64,000 bases of DNA. Source: Ga0077527 sp964433345 (lineage in GTDB: Bacteria; Pseudomonadota; Gammaproteobacteria; Burkholderiales; SG8-41). The notes below the pieces were generated by a model. That model was not told where the DNA came from and made no database searches. It worked only from the letters and a program-made list of their open reading frames with translations. This document shows positions 16,433 to 23,920 of the stretch, in pieces. The stretch spans positions 306,636 through 370,635 of the forward strand of contig CAYSQJ010000004.1 of NCBI GenBank assembly GCA_964433345.1, given 5' to 3'. Positions within the stretch are counted from its first letter, which is position 1, and each line of letters opens with the position of its first letter. The translations under genes were made by a program, and so were the position numbers.

Positions 16433-17546
16433 GGCGGCAGTGGCGGTTGCCACGGGACTGGCGCTGGGCGCCTGCAGTTCGATCGAGATTCCGACCAAGA
16501 AGGTTGATTACAAGTCGTCGACCCGCTTGCCCTCGCTGGAGATTCCGCCGGACCTGGCGCGCCCCAGTACCGATGACCGGTTCTCGGTGCCCGATGCACC
16601 CAAGGGTTCGGCCACCTTTTCCGATTACAGCAAGGACCGCAGTGCACGCGGTCCGGCCTCCGCCGTGCAGTCGGTGGTGCTGCCCAATGTCGGCGATGTA
16701 CGGGTCGAACGCGCCGGATCCCAGCGCTGGCTGGTGGTGCCCGGCGCGCCGGACAAGCTGTGGCCGGTGGTCAAGGAGTTCTGGCAGGAAACCGGTTTCG
16801 TCGTCAATGTCGAGGTGCCGGAAGCCGGCGTGATGGAAACCGACTGGTCGGAAAACCGCGCCAAGATTCCGGAAACCGGAATCCGCGGTTTCATCGGACG
16901 CGCGCTGGACAGCCTTTATTCGACTTCCGAGCGCGACAAGTTCCGCACCCGGCTGGAACCCGGCCAGCAGCCCGGTACCACCGAAATCTATGTCAGCCAC
17001 CGCGGCATGGAAGAGGTTTACATCACTGAAGGGCAGGATCAGCTGCGCTGGCAGCCCCGCCAGTCGGACCCCGATCTCGAGGCGGAGATGCTGCGGCGGA
17101 TGATGGTGCGCTTCGGTACCGACAACGAACGCGCGAAAACCCAGCTCGCCAGCGCGAAGGCCGAGCCCCAGGCGAAGCTGAGCCGGGGTGTCGAGGGCGG
17201 CATGCTCGAGCTCAACGACCAGTTCGACCGTGCCTGGCGCCGCGTCGGCCTTGCGTTGGACCGCATCGGATTCACGGTCGAGGACCGCGACCGCTCGAAG
17301 GGCCTTTATTTCGTCCGCTATATCGATCCCAACGCCGACGTCAAAACCACCGAGGAAAAGGGCTGGTTCTCGCGTCTCAAATTCTGGGGAAGCAGCGCCA
17401 AGACGCCGAGCAAGGAACAGTACCGCATCCTCGTTCAGGGCGACGGCAAAGGCGCCGAGGTCCGCGTGCTCGACAAGGACGGCACGCGCGAACGCTCGGA
17501 GACGGCCAACCGCATCCTGACCCTGCTCTTCGACCAGTTGAAGTGA
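16419..17546 (+). CDS. bamC: Outer membrane assembly lipoprotein BamC
   Basis: Accessory lipoprotein of the BAM complex that inserts beta-barrels. The 375-residue product has a lipoprotein signal with lipobox GACSS near residue 19-23, then the unstructured BamC lasso region (TRLPSLEIPPDLARPSTDDRF), and two helix-grip domains at roughly 95-205 and 265-375. The dapA-bamC pair is conserved in Beta- and Gammaproteobacteria and the 14-bp overlap implies translational coupling. Confidence 0.93.
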   Translation: MQWHKAAVAVATGLALGACSSIEIPTKKVDYKSSTRLPSLEIPPDLARPSTDDRFSVPDAPKGSATFSDYSKDRSARGPASAVQSVVLPNVGDVRVERAGSQRWLVVPGAPDKLWPVVKEFWQETGFVVNVEVPEAGVMETDWSENRAKIPETGIRGFIGRALDSLYSTSERDKFRTRLEPGQQPGTTEIYVSHRGMEEVYITEGQDQLRWQPRQSDPDLEAEMLRRMMVRFGTDNERAKTQLASAKAEPQAKLSRGVEGGMLELNDQFDRAWRRVGLALDRIGFTVEDRDRSKGLYFVRYIDPNADVKTTEEKGWFSRLKFWGSSAKTPSKEQYRILVQGDGKGAEVRVLDKDGTRERSETANRILTLLFDQLK

Positions 17547-17613
17547 CGGGCGCGCAGCCGTTTCCGCTCCCGGGTCCGCCGCGGCCCGGAATTCATCCCG
17601 CAGTCCCGGTTCC

Positions 17614-18381
17614 ATGCGTTTTGCCTCGTTAGGCAGCGGTAGCGAAGGCAACGCGCTGGTGGTCGAGGCGGGACATTCCCGCGTACTGCTCGACTGCGGT
17701 TTCAGCGCCGCGGAAACCGTGCGCCGGCTTGCGCGGCTGGGGCTGGAGCCTGACGCGATTGCCGCCGTGCTGGTGACCCATGAGCATGGCGACCACATCG
17801 GCGGCGCAGCCCGCTTCGCGCGCCGCCACGGCATCCCGGTTTATCTTTCCCACGGCACCCGCGTCGCCGCGGCGGCCGGCGGCAAGGACTTCGCTGACGC
17901 GATCATCATCGACAGCCATGCGCCGTTCGCGGTGGGCGAACTCGAAATCTTTCCGTACCCGGTGCCGCATGATGCGCGCGAGCCGACGCAGTTCGTGTTC
18001 GGTGATGGTGCGCATCGACTGGGGGTGCTGACCGATGCCGGATCATCCACGCCACATATCGAGCAGATGCTGTCGGGGCTGGACGCGCTGGTGATCGAGT
18101 GCAACCACGACCGCGGCATGCTGCTCGGCGGCGATTACCCCGAACACCTGAAGCAGCGCATCGGTGGCCGCTACGGCCACCTCGACAACGGGCAGGCCGC
18201 CGCCATTCTCGCCGCCATCGACCGGACTTCGCTGCAGCATGTCGTGGCGGCGCATCTGTCACTGCGCAACAACCGCCCGCAACTCGCCACTGCGGCGCTG
18301 GCCGGCGTCCTCGGCTGTGCCGAGGAGTGGATCGGCGTGGCGACCCAGGCCGAGGGTTTTGACTGGCGCATGATTGCCTGA
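17614..18381 (+). CDS. Metallo-beta-lactamase fold hydrolase (YycJ/WalJ-like)
   Basis: A 255-residue metal-dependent hydrolase, probably a nuclease-like phosphodiesterase by its subfamily. It begins MRFASLGSGSEGNALVVEAG and has the binuclear metal motif THEHGDHIGG near residue 55, then HDAREPTQFVF, GVLTDAGSST, ECNHDRGML and the closing HLSLRNNRPQLA, all typical of the YycJ group. The substrate is unknown. It is followed by a bidirectional terminator. Confidence 0.88.
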   Translation: MRFASLGSGSEGNALVVEAGHSRVLLDCGFSAAETVRRLARLGLEPDAIAAVLVTHEHGDHIGGAARFARRHGIPVYLSHGTRVAAAAGGKDFADAIIIDSHAPFAVGELEIFPYPVPHDAREPTQFVFGDGAHRLGVLTDAGSSTPHIEQMLSGLDALVIECNHDRGMLLGGDYPEHLKQRIGGRYGHLDNGQAAAILAAIDRTSLQHVVAAHLSLRNNRPQLATAALAGVLGCAEEWIGVATQAEGFDWRMIA

Positions 18382-18402
18382 ACGCAGCGCATGTCGCCAA
18401 AG

Positions 18403-18430
18403 AAAAAGCCGGCCCGAAGGCCGGCTTTTT
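18403..18430. terminator. Bidirectional rho-independent terminator
   Basis: AAAAAGCCGGCC / GGCCGGCTTTTT stem with a CGAA loop; A- and T-runs on both sides serve the plus-strand hydrolase gene and the minus-strand lipoprotein gene that converge here. Confidence 0.93.
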
Positions 18431-18448
18431 GTTGCTGCGGACGCCTGA

Positions 18449-18766
18449 TTACTTCTTGACGGCGTCTTTTGCAGCGTCCTTCGCAGCGTCGGCAGCACCC
18501 TTGACGGCGTCCTTGGCGGCATCTTTCGCGGCGTCCACGGCGCCTTTGCTGGCGTCGGTGGCAGCAGCAGGTGCAGCGGCAGCCGGGGCAGCAGCGTCAG
18601 CAGCCGGGGCTGCGGCATCAGCCTTAGGCGCTTCAGGCGCGGGCGCCGGAGCCGGGGCGGGAGCAGGAGCGGGCGCCGGGGCCGGGGCGGGAGCCGGGGC
18701 AGGTTTTTCGCCGCAGGCGGTCAGGCCAACCGCGAACAGGGCAGCAACGAGGAGGGAGCGGTTCAT
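18449..18766 (-). CDS. Ala/Pro/Lys-rich small lipoprotein
   Basis: A 105-residue low-complexity lipoprotein of unknown function. The signal ends with lipobox LTAC at residues 15-18. After GEK comes an (Ala-Pro) run of about 12 dipeptides, then an Ala-rich stretch and repeats of the AAKDAAKDAVK type, which should form an amphipathic, highly charged helix like those of envelope-spanning or LEA-like proteins. The (AP) tract could span the space between outer membrane and peptidoglycan. Many Betaproteobacteria carry such proteins, but I recognise no named family. Confidence 0.75.
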   Translation of the reverse strand: MNRSLLVAALFAVGLTACGEKPAPAPAPAPAPAPAPAPAPAPAPEAPKADAAAPAADAAAPAAAAPAAATDASKGAVDAAKDAAKDAVKGAADAAKDAAKDAVKK

Positions 18767-18918
18767 GATGGTGACTATCCTTCGAAGATAAGTGATGGTT
18801 TGTCCAAATTTGGATGGCCTTGCACTTGCAAAATTCGCGTCGCGAACAGTGCGGGGCGCGCGGCCGGCGCGGATTCTAGCAGTGTTTGTTGCAGAAAGAG
18901 AGGGGGCGACGACGATAG

Positions 18919-19428
18919 TCACAAACCAGTGACGCTGGCAGCCAGCGGGGGCCCCGAAGCTTCCTCGATTTCGCCGAAGCGTTCAATCAGCAGCCGGGCA
19001 CCGGCGGCGTCGTGCCGGCCTTCCGCGGCACGCATGTGCTGGTAGTGAAAACGATGCACGTAATGACTGCCGTCGAAAATCACGAAAGAATCGCTTGCGT
19101 GTTTCGCGCTGCGCAGGGTTTCGCGGATCACGCAGGCGTGGGAGAACTGCTGGGCGAGCGTGACCAGCCGCGGGAAGCCGCTCGCGAGGCTGCGCGTCTC
19201 GTGAAGCACGATCAGCAGGCGGTTCGAGCGGTGGGCAAGCAGGAACTGCCGCAGCAGTTCGATGCGTGCCCGCGCATTCCAGGCAGGGCTGAGGGTCCGG
19301 TCGAAAGTGCGGATGATGCGCTGGGTCAGCGGGATCGTGCGGTCGACGATGTCCTCGTATTCACGGAAGCTTTCGAAGCGCCGGTATTCGGCGTTCGGCG
19401 GATTGCCGGTCAGTTCCGTCGGTTCCAT
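18919..19428 (-). CDS. Conserved hypothetical protein coupled to the cupin gene
   Basis: A 169-residue cytoplasmic protein I cannot assign. It starts MEPTELTGNPPNAEYRRFES and contains IPLTQRIIRTFDRTLSP, IELLRQFLLAHRSNRLLIVLHE and FVIFDGSHYVHRFHYQHMRA. The alternation of beta (RLLIVLHE, SFVIFDG) and helix suggests a small alpha/beta fold. Its ATG overlaps the stop of the upstream cupin gene by one base (TGATG), so translation is coupled and the two products are likely used together. Confidence 0.8.
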   Translation of the reverse strand: MEPTELTGNPPNAEYRRFESFREYEDIVDRTIPLTQRIIRTFDRTLSPAWNARARIELLRQFLLAHRSNRLLIVLHETRSLASGFPRLVTLAQQFSHACVIRETLRSAKHASDSFVIFDGSHYVHRFHYQHMRAAEGRHDAAGARLLIERFGEIEEASGPPLAASVTGL

Positions 19429-20549
19429 CAGCGCTCTCCGGGCAGCAGATATCCGGAGCGGTACCATTGATGGAGCAGTTCCGCAGCGGCAGCCGGCAGC
19501 GGCGAGGGCGGCAGCCGCCTGCGGTCGGCGAGGCGGCTCAGGCGCGCGCGCGCGGCAGCGGGTGCGATGCAGCGTTCGCCGTTGATATAGAAGGCGCGGT
19601 CGTCGTAGAGCAGGAGGGTCTGCGGCGCCAGGCGCAGGCCGGCTGCGGCGACGCGCCGGGTGAAGGCCGTCGCCGACAGCGCGCGCCGTGGCGGCGTGAA
19701 CAGCACATGCGGCTTGGGCGTGCTGAGGTCCTCGCCGATGAATTGCAGCAGATCCTCGCGGGTCCAGCGCAGGTGGCCGAGCATCTTCAGCAGGCGACTC
19801 GCCATGGAGCGGTCGATGCGTCCAGGATTCTGCGTCGGCTTGAGATCGGGATCGGCGTAAAGGCCGGGGACATCGAGCCGGTCCTGCAGAAAGTCGAGGA
19901 AACGCGCGCAGAGATCCTGTGCCGATGGCGCGCGAAAGCCGATCGAATAGGTGATGCACTCGTCGATCGCCACGCCGTCGTGGGCACAGCGCGGCGGCAG
20001 GTAGAGCATGTCGCCTTCCGACAGCGTCCACTCCCGCGTGGCACGGAAGCTGCGCAGTATTTTCAGCGGCGCATTGTCGACGAGTGCGAGGTCGCGCTGG
20101 CTGCTGATGCGCCAGCGTCGCCGGCCTTCGCCCTGCAGCAGGAACACGTCGTAGCTGTCGAAGTGCGGGCCGACGCCGCCGCCCGGAGGCGCATAGCTCA
20201 CCATCAGGTCATCGAGCCGCGCGTGGGGGATGAAGGAAAAGCGTTCCAGCAAATCCTGCGCCTGCGGCAGCAGGTGGTTGACGCCCTGCACCAGCAGGGT
20301 CCAGTTGCGTGCCGGCAAGTCGCTGAAATCCCGGCGCGAGAAGGGCCCGTGGCGCAGCTGCCAGCGCCGGCCGTCGCGGATGACCAGCCGCGATTCGGCT
20401 TCCGTGCATTGCGCGAGTTCGATCAGTTCGCGGCGGCCAAGCAGGGTCGCGAACTGCGGCAAAGCGGCGCGCGCAAGCAGGGGTTTTTTCTGCCAGTGGC
20501 GCTGCAGGAATTGTGCCGGCGTCAGGCCGTTGAGCAGGGTGTCGCGCAT
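19428..20549 (-). CDS. roxA: JmjC-type cupin, ribosomal protein arginine hydroxylase-like
   Basis: A 373-residue Fe(II)/2-oxoglutarate oxygenase resembling RoxA/YcfD, which hydroxylates Arg81 of ribosomal protein L16. The cupin has the metal triad His-X-Asp in GPHFDSYDVFLLQG near residue 130 and the distal His in LPPRCAHDG. The winged-helix-like C-terminal dimerisation and tail region follows (about 240-373). A TATAAT on the minus strand (20563-20558) ends only 8 bp before the ATG, which suggests a leaderless or near-leaderless transcript. The assignment to L16 is by family, not tested here. Confidence 0.85.
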   Translation of the reverse strand: MRDTLLNGLTPAQFLQRHWQKKPLLARAALPQFATLLGRRELIELAQCTEAESRLVIRDGRRWQLRHGPFSRRDFSDLPARNWTLLVQGVNHLLPQAQDLLERFSFIPHARLDDLMVSYAPPGGGVGPHFDSYDVFLLQGEGRRRWRISSQRDLALVDNAPLKILRSFRATREWTLSEGDMLYLPPRCAHDGVAIDECITYSIGFRAPSAQDLCARFLDFLQDRLDVPGLYADPDLKPTQNPGRIDRSMASRLLKMLGHLRWTREDLLQFIGEDLSTPKPHVLFTPPRRALSATAFTRRVAAAGLRLAPQTLLLYDDRAFYINGERCIAPAAARARLSRLADRRRLPPSPLPAAAAELLHQWYRSGYLLPGER

Positions 20550-20710
20550 GTCGCGGAATTATAGAGGGGGCCTCGCCCGGCGTGCTTGACCGGGGCGCAC
20601 TTTGTTTACAGAATCGGGCATCGGGCGCTTTCAGGCGCCCGCGATCGCGATGGGCGCCGTGCGGCGCGGGCCCGCCGGAATCCCCTGCCGCTACTGATCA
20701 AGGAACGACG

Positions 20711-21190
20711 ATGCAAATCGCAAAAGACACCGTGGTGACGCTGACCTTCGAACTGCTGGATGCCGACGGCAACATGATCGAGAAGGCGGATGCGCCGATT
20801 GCCTATCTGCACGGCGGCTACCACGGCATTTTCCCGCTGGTCGAGCAGGCGCTCGACGGCAAGACCGCCGGCGACAGCTGCAAGGTGCGGCTCGCACCCA
20901 ACGAGGCCTTCGGTGAATACGATGCGAACCTGGTGCAGGTCGAATCGCGCGACAAGTTTCCGCCGGAAGTCGCCGTCGGCATGCAGTTCGAGGGCCGCAG
21001 TGACCAGTCCGGGCACACGATGATCTACACCGTCACCGACGTTGCCGAGAACAAGGTGGTCGTCGACGGCAATCATCCGCTGGCCGGACAGACGCTGAAC
21101 TTCCACTGCACGGTGACCGAGGTGCGCGCCGCCAGCGGCGAGGAACTGGAGCACGGCCATGTCCATGGCGCGCATGGACATCATCACTGA
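20711..21190 (+). CDS. slyD: SlyD-type FKBP peptidyl-prolyl isomerase
   Basis: A 159-residue cytoplasmic prolyl isomerase and chaperone. It has the FKBP half-barrel opening (VTLTFELLDADGNMIE), the inserted-flap region DKFPPEVAVGMQFEG between two FKBP strands, and PLAGQTLNFHCTVTEVR. The short His-rich end (HGHVHGAHGHHH) resembles the nickel-binding tail of SlyD, though it lacks the Cys residues and is shorter. A role in metal delivery is possible. ATG 20711 follows AGGAACG. Confidence 0.9.
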   Translation: MQIAKDTVVTLTFELLDADGNMIEKADAPIAYLHGGYHGIFPLVEQALDGKTAGDSCKVRLAPNEAFGEYDANLVQVESRDKFPPEVAVGMQFEGRSDQSGHTMIYTVTDVAENKVVVDGNHPLAGQTLNFHCTVTEVRAASGEELEHGHVHGAHGHHH

Positions 21191-21191
21191 G

Positions 21192-21240
21192 GGCCCGGTG
21201 AGGAGTGAGGGGTAAGGAGTGAGGAGTGCGGCGAAAAGCC
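21192..21240 (+). repeat. GAGGAGTGAG-type word repeat, single arm
   Basis: Directly after the slyD stop: GGTGAGGAGTGAGGGGTAAG followed by GAGTGAGGAGTGCGG. Same word set as at 818-912 without the complementary arm. Confidence 0.7.
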
Positions 21241-21253
21241 GTACTCCGGTGGT

Positions 21254-21286
21254 TTATAAAAATATAAATAAAATCAACAACTTATG
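21254..21286 (-). repeat. AT-rich 30-bp element, copy 3
   Basis: Minus-strand core CATAAGTTGTTGATTTTATT followed by TATATTTTTATAA. It contains the TAA stop codon of mutS, so the gene ends inside the element. Confidence 0.85.
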
Positions 21287-23867
21287 ATTTACCGCTGGCG
21301 CCGTCCTGCGCCAGCGCCCGCAGGCGGTAGAGCAGGTCCAGCGCATCGCGCGGTGTCAGTGCATCGGGATCGCAATCGCGCAGGGCATCCACGGCAGGGT
21401 GTGGTTCCGCTGCGGGGGTTTCGCTGGCCGCGGCGCTTCCCGCGAACAGGTCGCCCTGCGGCACCTGCGCCGCGGCAGCAGCCTCGAGGTCGGCGAGCCG
21501 CTTGCGCGCGCTGCGGATCACCGCGCCGGGCACGCCGGCGAGCTGGGCCACCTGCAATCCGTAGCTGCGACTGGCCGGGCCTTCCTCGACGCTGTGCAGG
21601 AACACGATGTGATCCTTGTGCTCGACGGCATCGAGGTGCACGTTGGCGACCTGGCGGAATTCGGCGGCGAGCGCGGTCAGTTCGAAATAATGGGTGGCGA
21701 ACAGCGTGTAGCAGCCGTTGCGTTCGATCAGGTGGCGCGCGATCGCCCAGGCCAGAGCGAGGCCGTCGTAGGTCGAGGTGCCGCGTCCGATCTCGTCCAT
21801 CAGCACCAGGCTATGCGGCGTCGCGTGGTGCAGGATGTACGCGGCTTCGGTCATCTCCACCATGAAAGTCGAGCGTCCGCCGGCGAGGTCGTCGGCGGCA
21901 CCGATGCGGGTGAATATGCGGTCCAGCGGCCCCAGTCGCGCCTGCGTCGCCGGCACGAAGGATCCGCAGTGCGCAAGCAGCGCGATCAGCGCGGTCTGCC
22001 GCATGTAGGTCGACTTGCCGCCCATGTTGGGGCCGGTGATCAGCAGCATGCGCCGCGTCGCCGAAAGTTTCGCATCGTTGGCAATGAAGGGATTGACCTG
22101 TGCCTCGACCACCGGATGGCGGCCGCCGCCAATGTCGATCACCGCTTCATCGGTGAATTCCGGCGCGCGCCAGTCGAGCGCCGCAGCGCGTTCGGCGAAA
22201 GTCGCCAGCATGTCGAGCTCGGCCAGCGCCGCGGCGACGCGCTGCAGTGCCGGCACCTGCGGCGCGAGCGTCTGCAGCAGCTGTTCGTAGAGCAGCTTTT
22301 CACGAGCGAGCGCGCGTTCCTGCGCCGACAGCGCCTTGTCCTCGAAGGTCTTAAGTTCCGGCGTGATGTAGCGCTCGGCATTTTTCAGCGTCTGCCGGCG
22401 GCGGTAGTCCTCGGGCACCTTGTCCGACTGCGCCCGGGTGACCTCGATGTAGAAACCATGCACACGGTTGTATTCGACTTTCAGCGTGCTGATGCCGGTG
22501 CGCGTGCGCTCGCGGGTTTCCAGTTCGGCCAGAAAGGCGCCGCAGTTGTCCTGGATGCCGCGCAGCTCGTCGAGATCGGCATCGTAACCGTCGGCGATGA
22601 CTCCGCCTTCGCGGATCACCGACGCCGGTTCGGCCTTGATCGCGGCCGCAAGCAGCGCAGCGAGCTCCGGCTGCGGCGCAAGCTCCGCGGCCAGCGCCTG
22701 CAGGTGTTCCGCGGCAGCCTCGCGCAGCGCCCCTGCAAGTTCGGGCAGGTGCTGCAGCGATGCGCGCAGTCCCGACAGGTCGCGCGGACGGGCGCTGGCC
22801 AGCGCGATGCGCGCGGCGATGCGTTCGACATCGGCGAAATGTTTCAGTGCGCCGCGGATCGCGGCATGGCGGTCGTCCTCCAGCAGTTCGGCGACCGCTC
22901 GGTGCATCGCCTGCACCCGCGCACGGTCGGTCAGCGGATGATGCAGTGCATGGCGCAACCTGCGGCTGCCCATGCCGGTGGCGCAGCTGTCGAGCAGCGA
23001 CAGCAGCGTCGGCGCCGGTTCGCCGCGGATGGTTTCGCTGATTTCGAGATTGCGCCGCGTCGCCGGGTCCATGCGCAGGAAGGCACTTTCGGTTTCGACG
23101 TTCAGTGCGCGGATATGGGCAATGGCCGTGCCCTGGGTCGATTTCGCGTAATCGAGCAGTGCGCCGGCCGCGGCCAGCGCCGCAGTCAGGTCCTGCGCGC
23201 CGAATCCCGTGAGGTCATGCGTGCCGAACTGAGTGCACAGCGCGCGGCGGGCGCCATCGGCATCGAAGCGCCAGGGCGGCAGGCGGCGCAGCGCGATGCC
23301 GTCGCCGGCCTCGAAGCCGGTGCCTTCGGCGAGCAGGATTTCGGCAGGCCGCAGGCGCTCGAGTTCGGCATCGAAGTTCGCCGGCGCGGTTTCCATGACG
23401 CAGAATCTGCCGGAGGCCAGCGACAGCCAGGCCAGCCCCAGGGTGTTGCCGGCGCGGTGTGCGGCGAGCAGCAGGTTGTCGCTTTTCTCGTCGAGCAGCG
23501 CCGATTCGGTCAGCGTGCCCGGCGTGACAATGCGCACCACCTTGCGTTCGACCGGCCCCTTGGAGGTGGCCGGATCGCCGATCTGTTCGCAGATCGCCAC
23601 CGATTCACCCAGCTTCACCAGCCTGGCGAGATACTGGTCGACGGCATGAAAGGGCACCCCGGCCATCCGGATCGGCGAGCCCGCCGATTCGCCACGCGAA
23701 GTCAGCGTGATGTCGAGCAGCCGCGCGGCCTTTTCAGCGTCCTCGAAGAACAGCTCGTAGAAATCGCCCATGCGGTAGAACAGCAGCAGGTCCGGATGCT
23801 CGGCCTTGATCCGGAGGTACTGCTGCATCATCGGGGTGTGGGCGTCGGCCTTGGTGGCTTTTGTCAT
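21282..23867 (-). CDS. mutS: DNA mismatch repair protein MutS
   Basis: Recognises mismatches and starts methyl-directed repair with MutL. The 861-residue protein has the mismatch-recognition motif FYRMGDFYE near residue 31 (Phe-X-Glu), connector and lever domains, and the ATPase with Walker A TGPNMGGKST, LVLMDEIGRGTSTYDG and ATHYFELT. The C-terminal end carries the LYRLRALAQ segment. Start at 23867 (MTKATKADAHTPMMQQYL) is chosen by homology; upstream codons in the frame belong to the spacer shared with the divergent HD-GYP gene. Confidence 0.97.
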   Translation of the reverse strand: MTKATKADAHTPMMQQYLRIKAEHPDLLLFYRMGDFYELFFEDAEKAARLLDITLTSRGESAGSPIRMAGVPFHAVDQYLARLVKLGESVAICEQIGDPATSKGPVERKVVRIVTPGTLTESALLDEKSDNLLLAAHRAGNTLGLAWLSLASGRFCVMETAPANFDAELERLRPAEILLAEGTGFEAGDGIALRRLPPWRFDADGARRALCTQFGTHDLTGFGAQDLTAALAAAGALLDYAKSTQGTAIAHIRALNVETESAFLRMDPATRRNLEISETIRGEPAPTLLSLLDSCATGMGSRRLRHALHHPLTDRARVQAMHRAVAELLEDDRHAAIRGALKHFADVERIAARIALASARPRDLSGLRASLQHLPELAGALREAAAEHLQALAAELAPQPELAALLAAAIKAEPASVIREGGVIADGYDADLDELRGIQDNCGAFLAELETRERTRTGISTLKVEYNRVHGFYIEVTRAQSDKVPEDYRRRQTLKNAERYITPELKTFEDKALSAQERALAREKLLYEQLLQTLAPQVPALQRVAAALAELDMLATFAERAAALDWRAPEFTDEAVIDIGGGRHPVVEAQVNPFIANDAKLSATRRMLLITGPNMGGKSTYMRQTALIALLAHCGSFVPATQARLGPLDRIFTRIGAADDLAGGRSTFMVEMTEAAYILHHATPHSLVLMDEIGRGTSTYDGLALAWAIARHLIERNGCYTLFATHYFELTALAAEFRQVANVHLDAVEHKDHIVFLHSVEEGPASRSYGLQVAQLAGVPGAVIRSARKRLADLEAAAAAQVPQGDLFAGSAAASETPAAEPHPAVDALRDCDPDALTPRDALDLLYRLRALAQDGASGKS

Positions 23868-23920
23868 GGACGCTATTGTAAGAGAGCAAGGAGCGGATTC
23901 GCTTGCTTGGGGAAGGTAGA

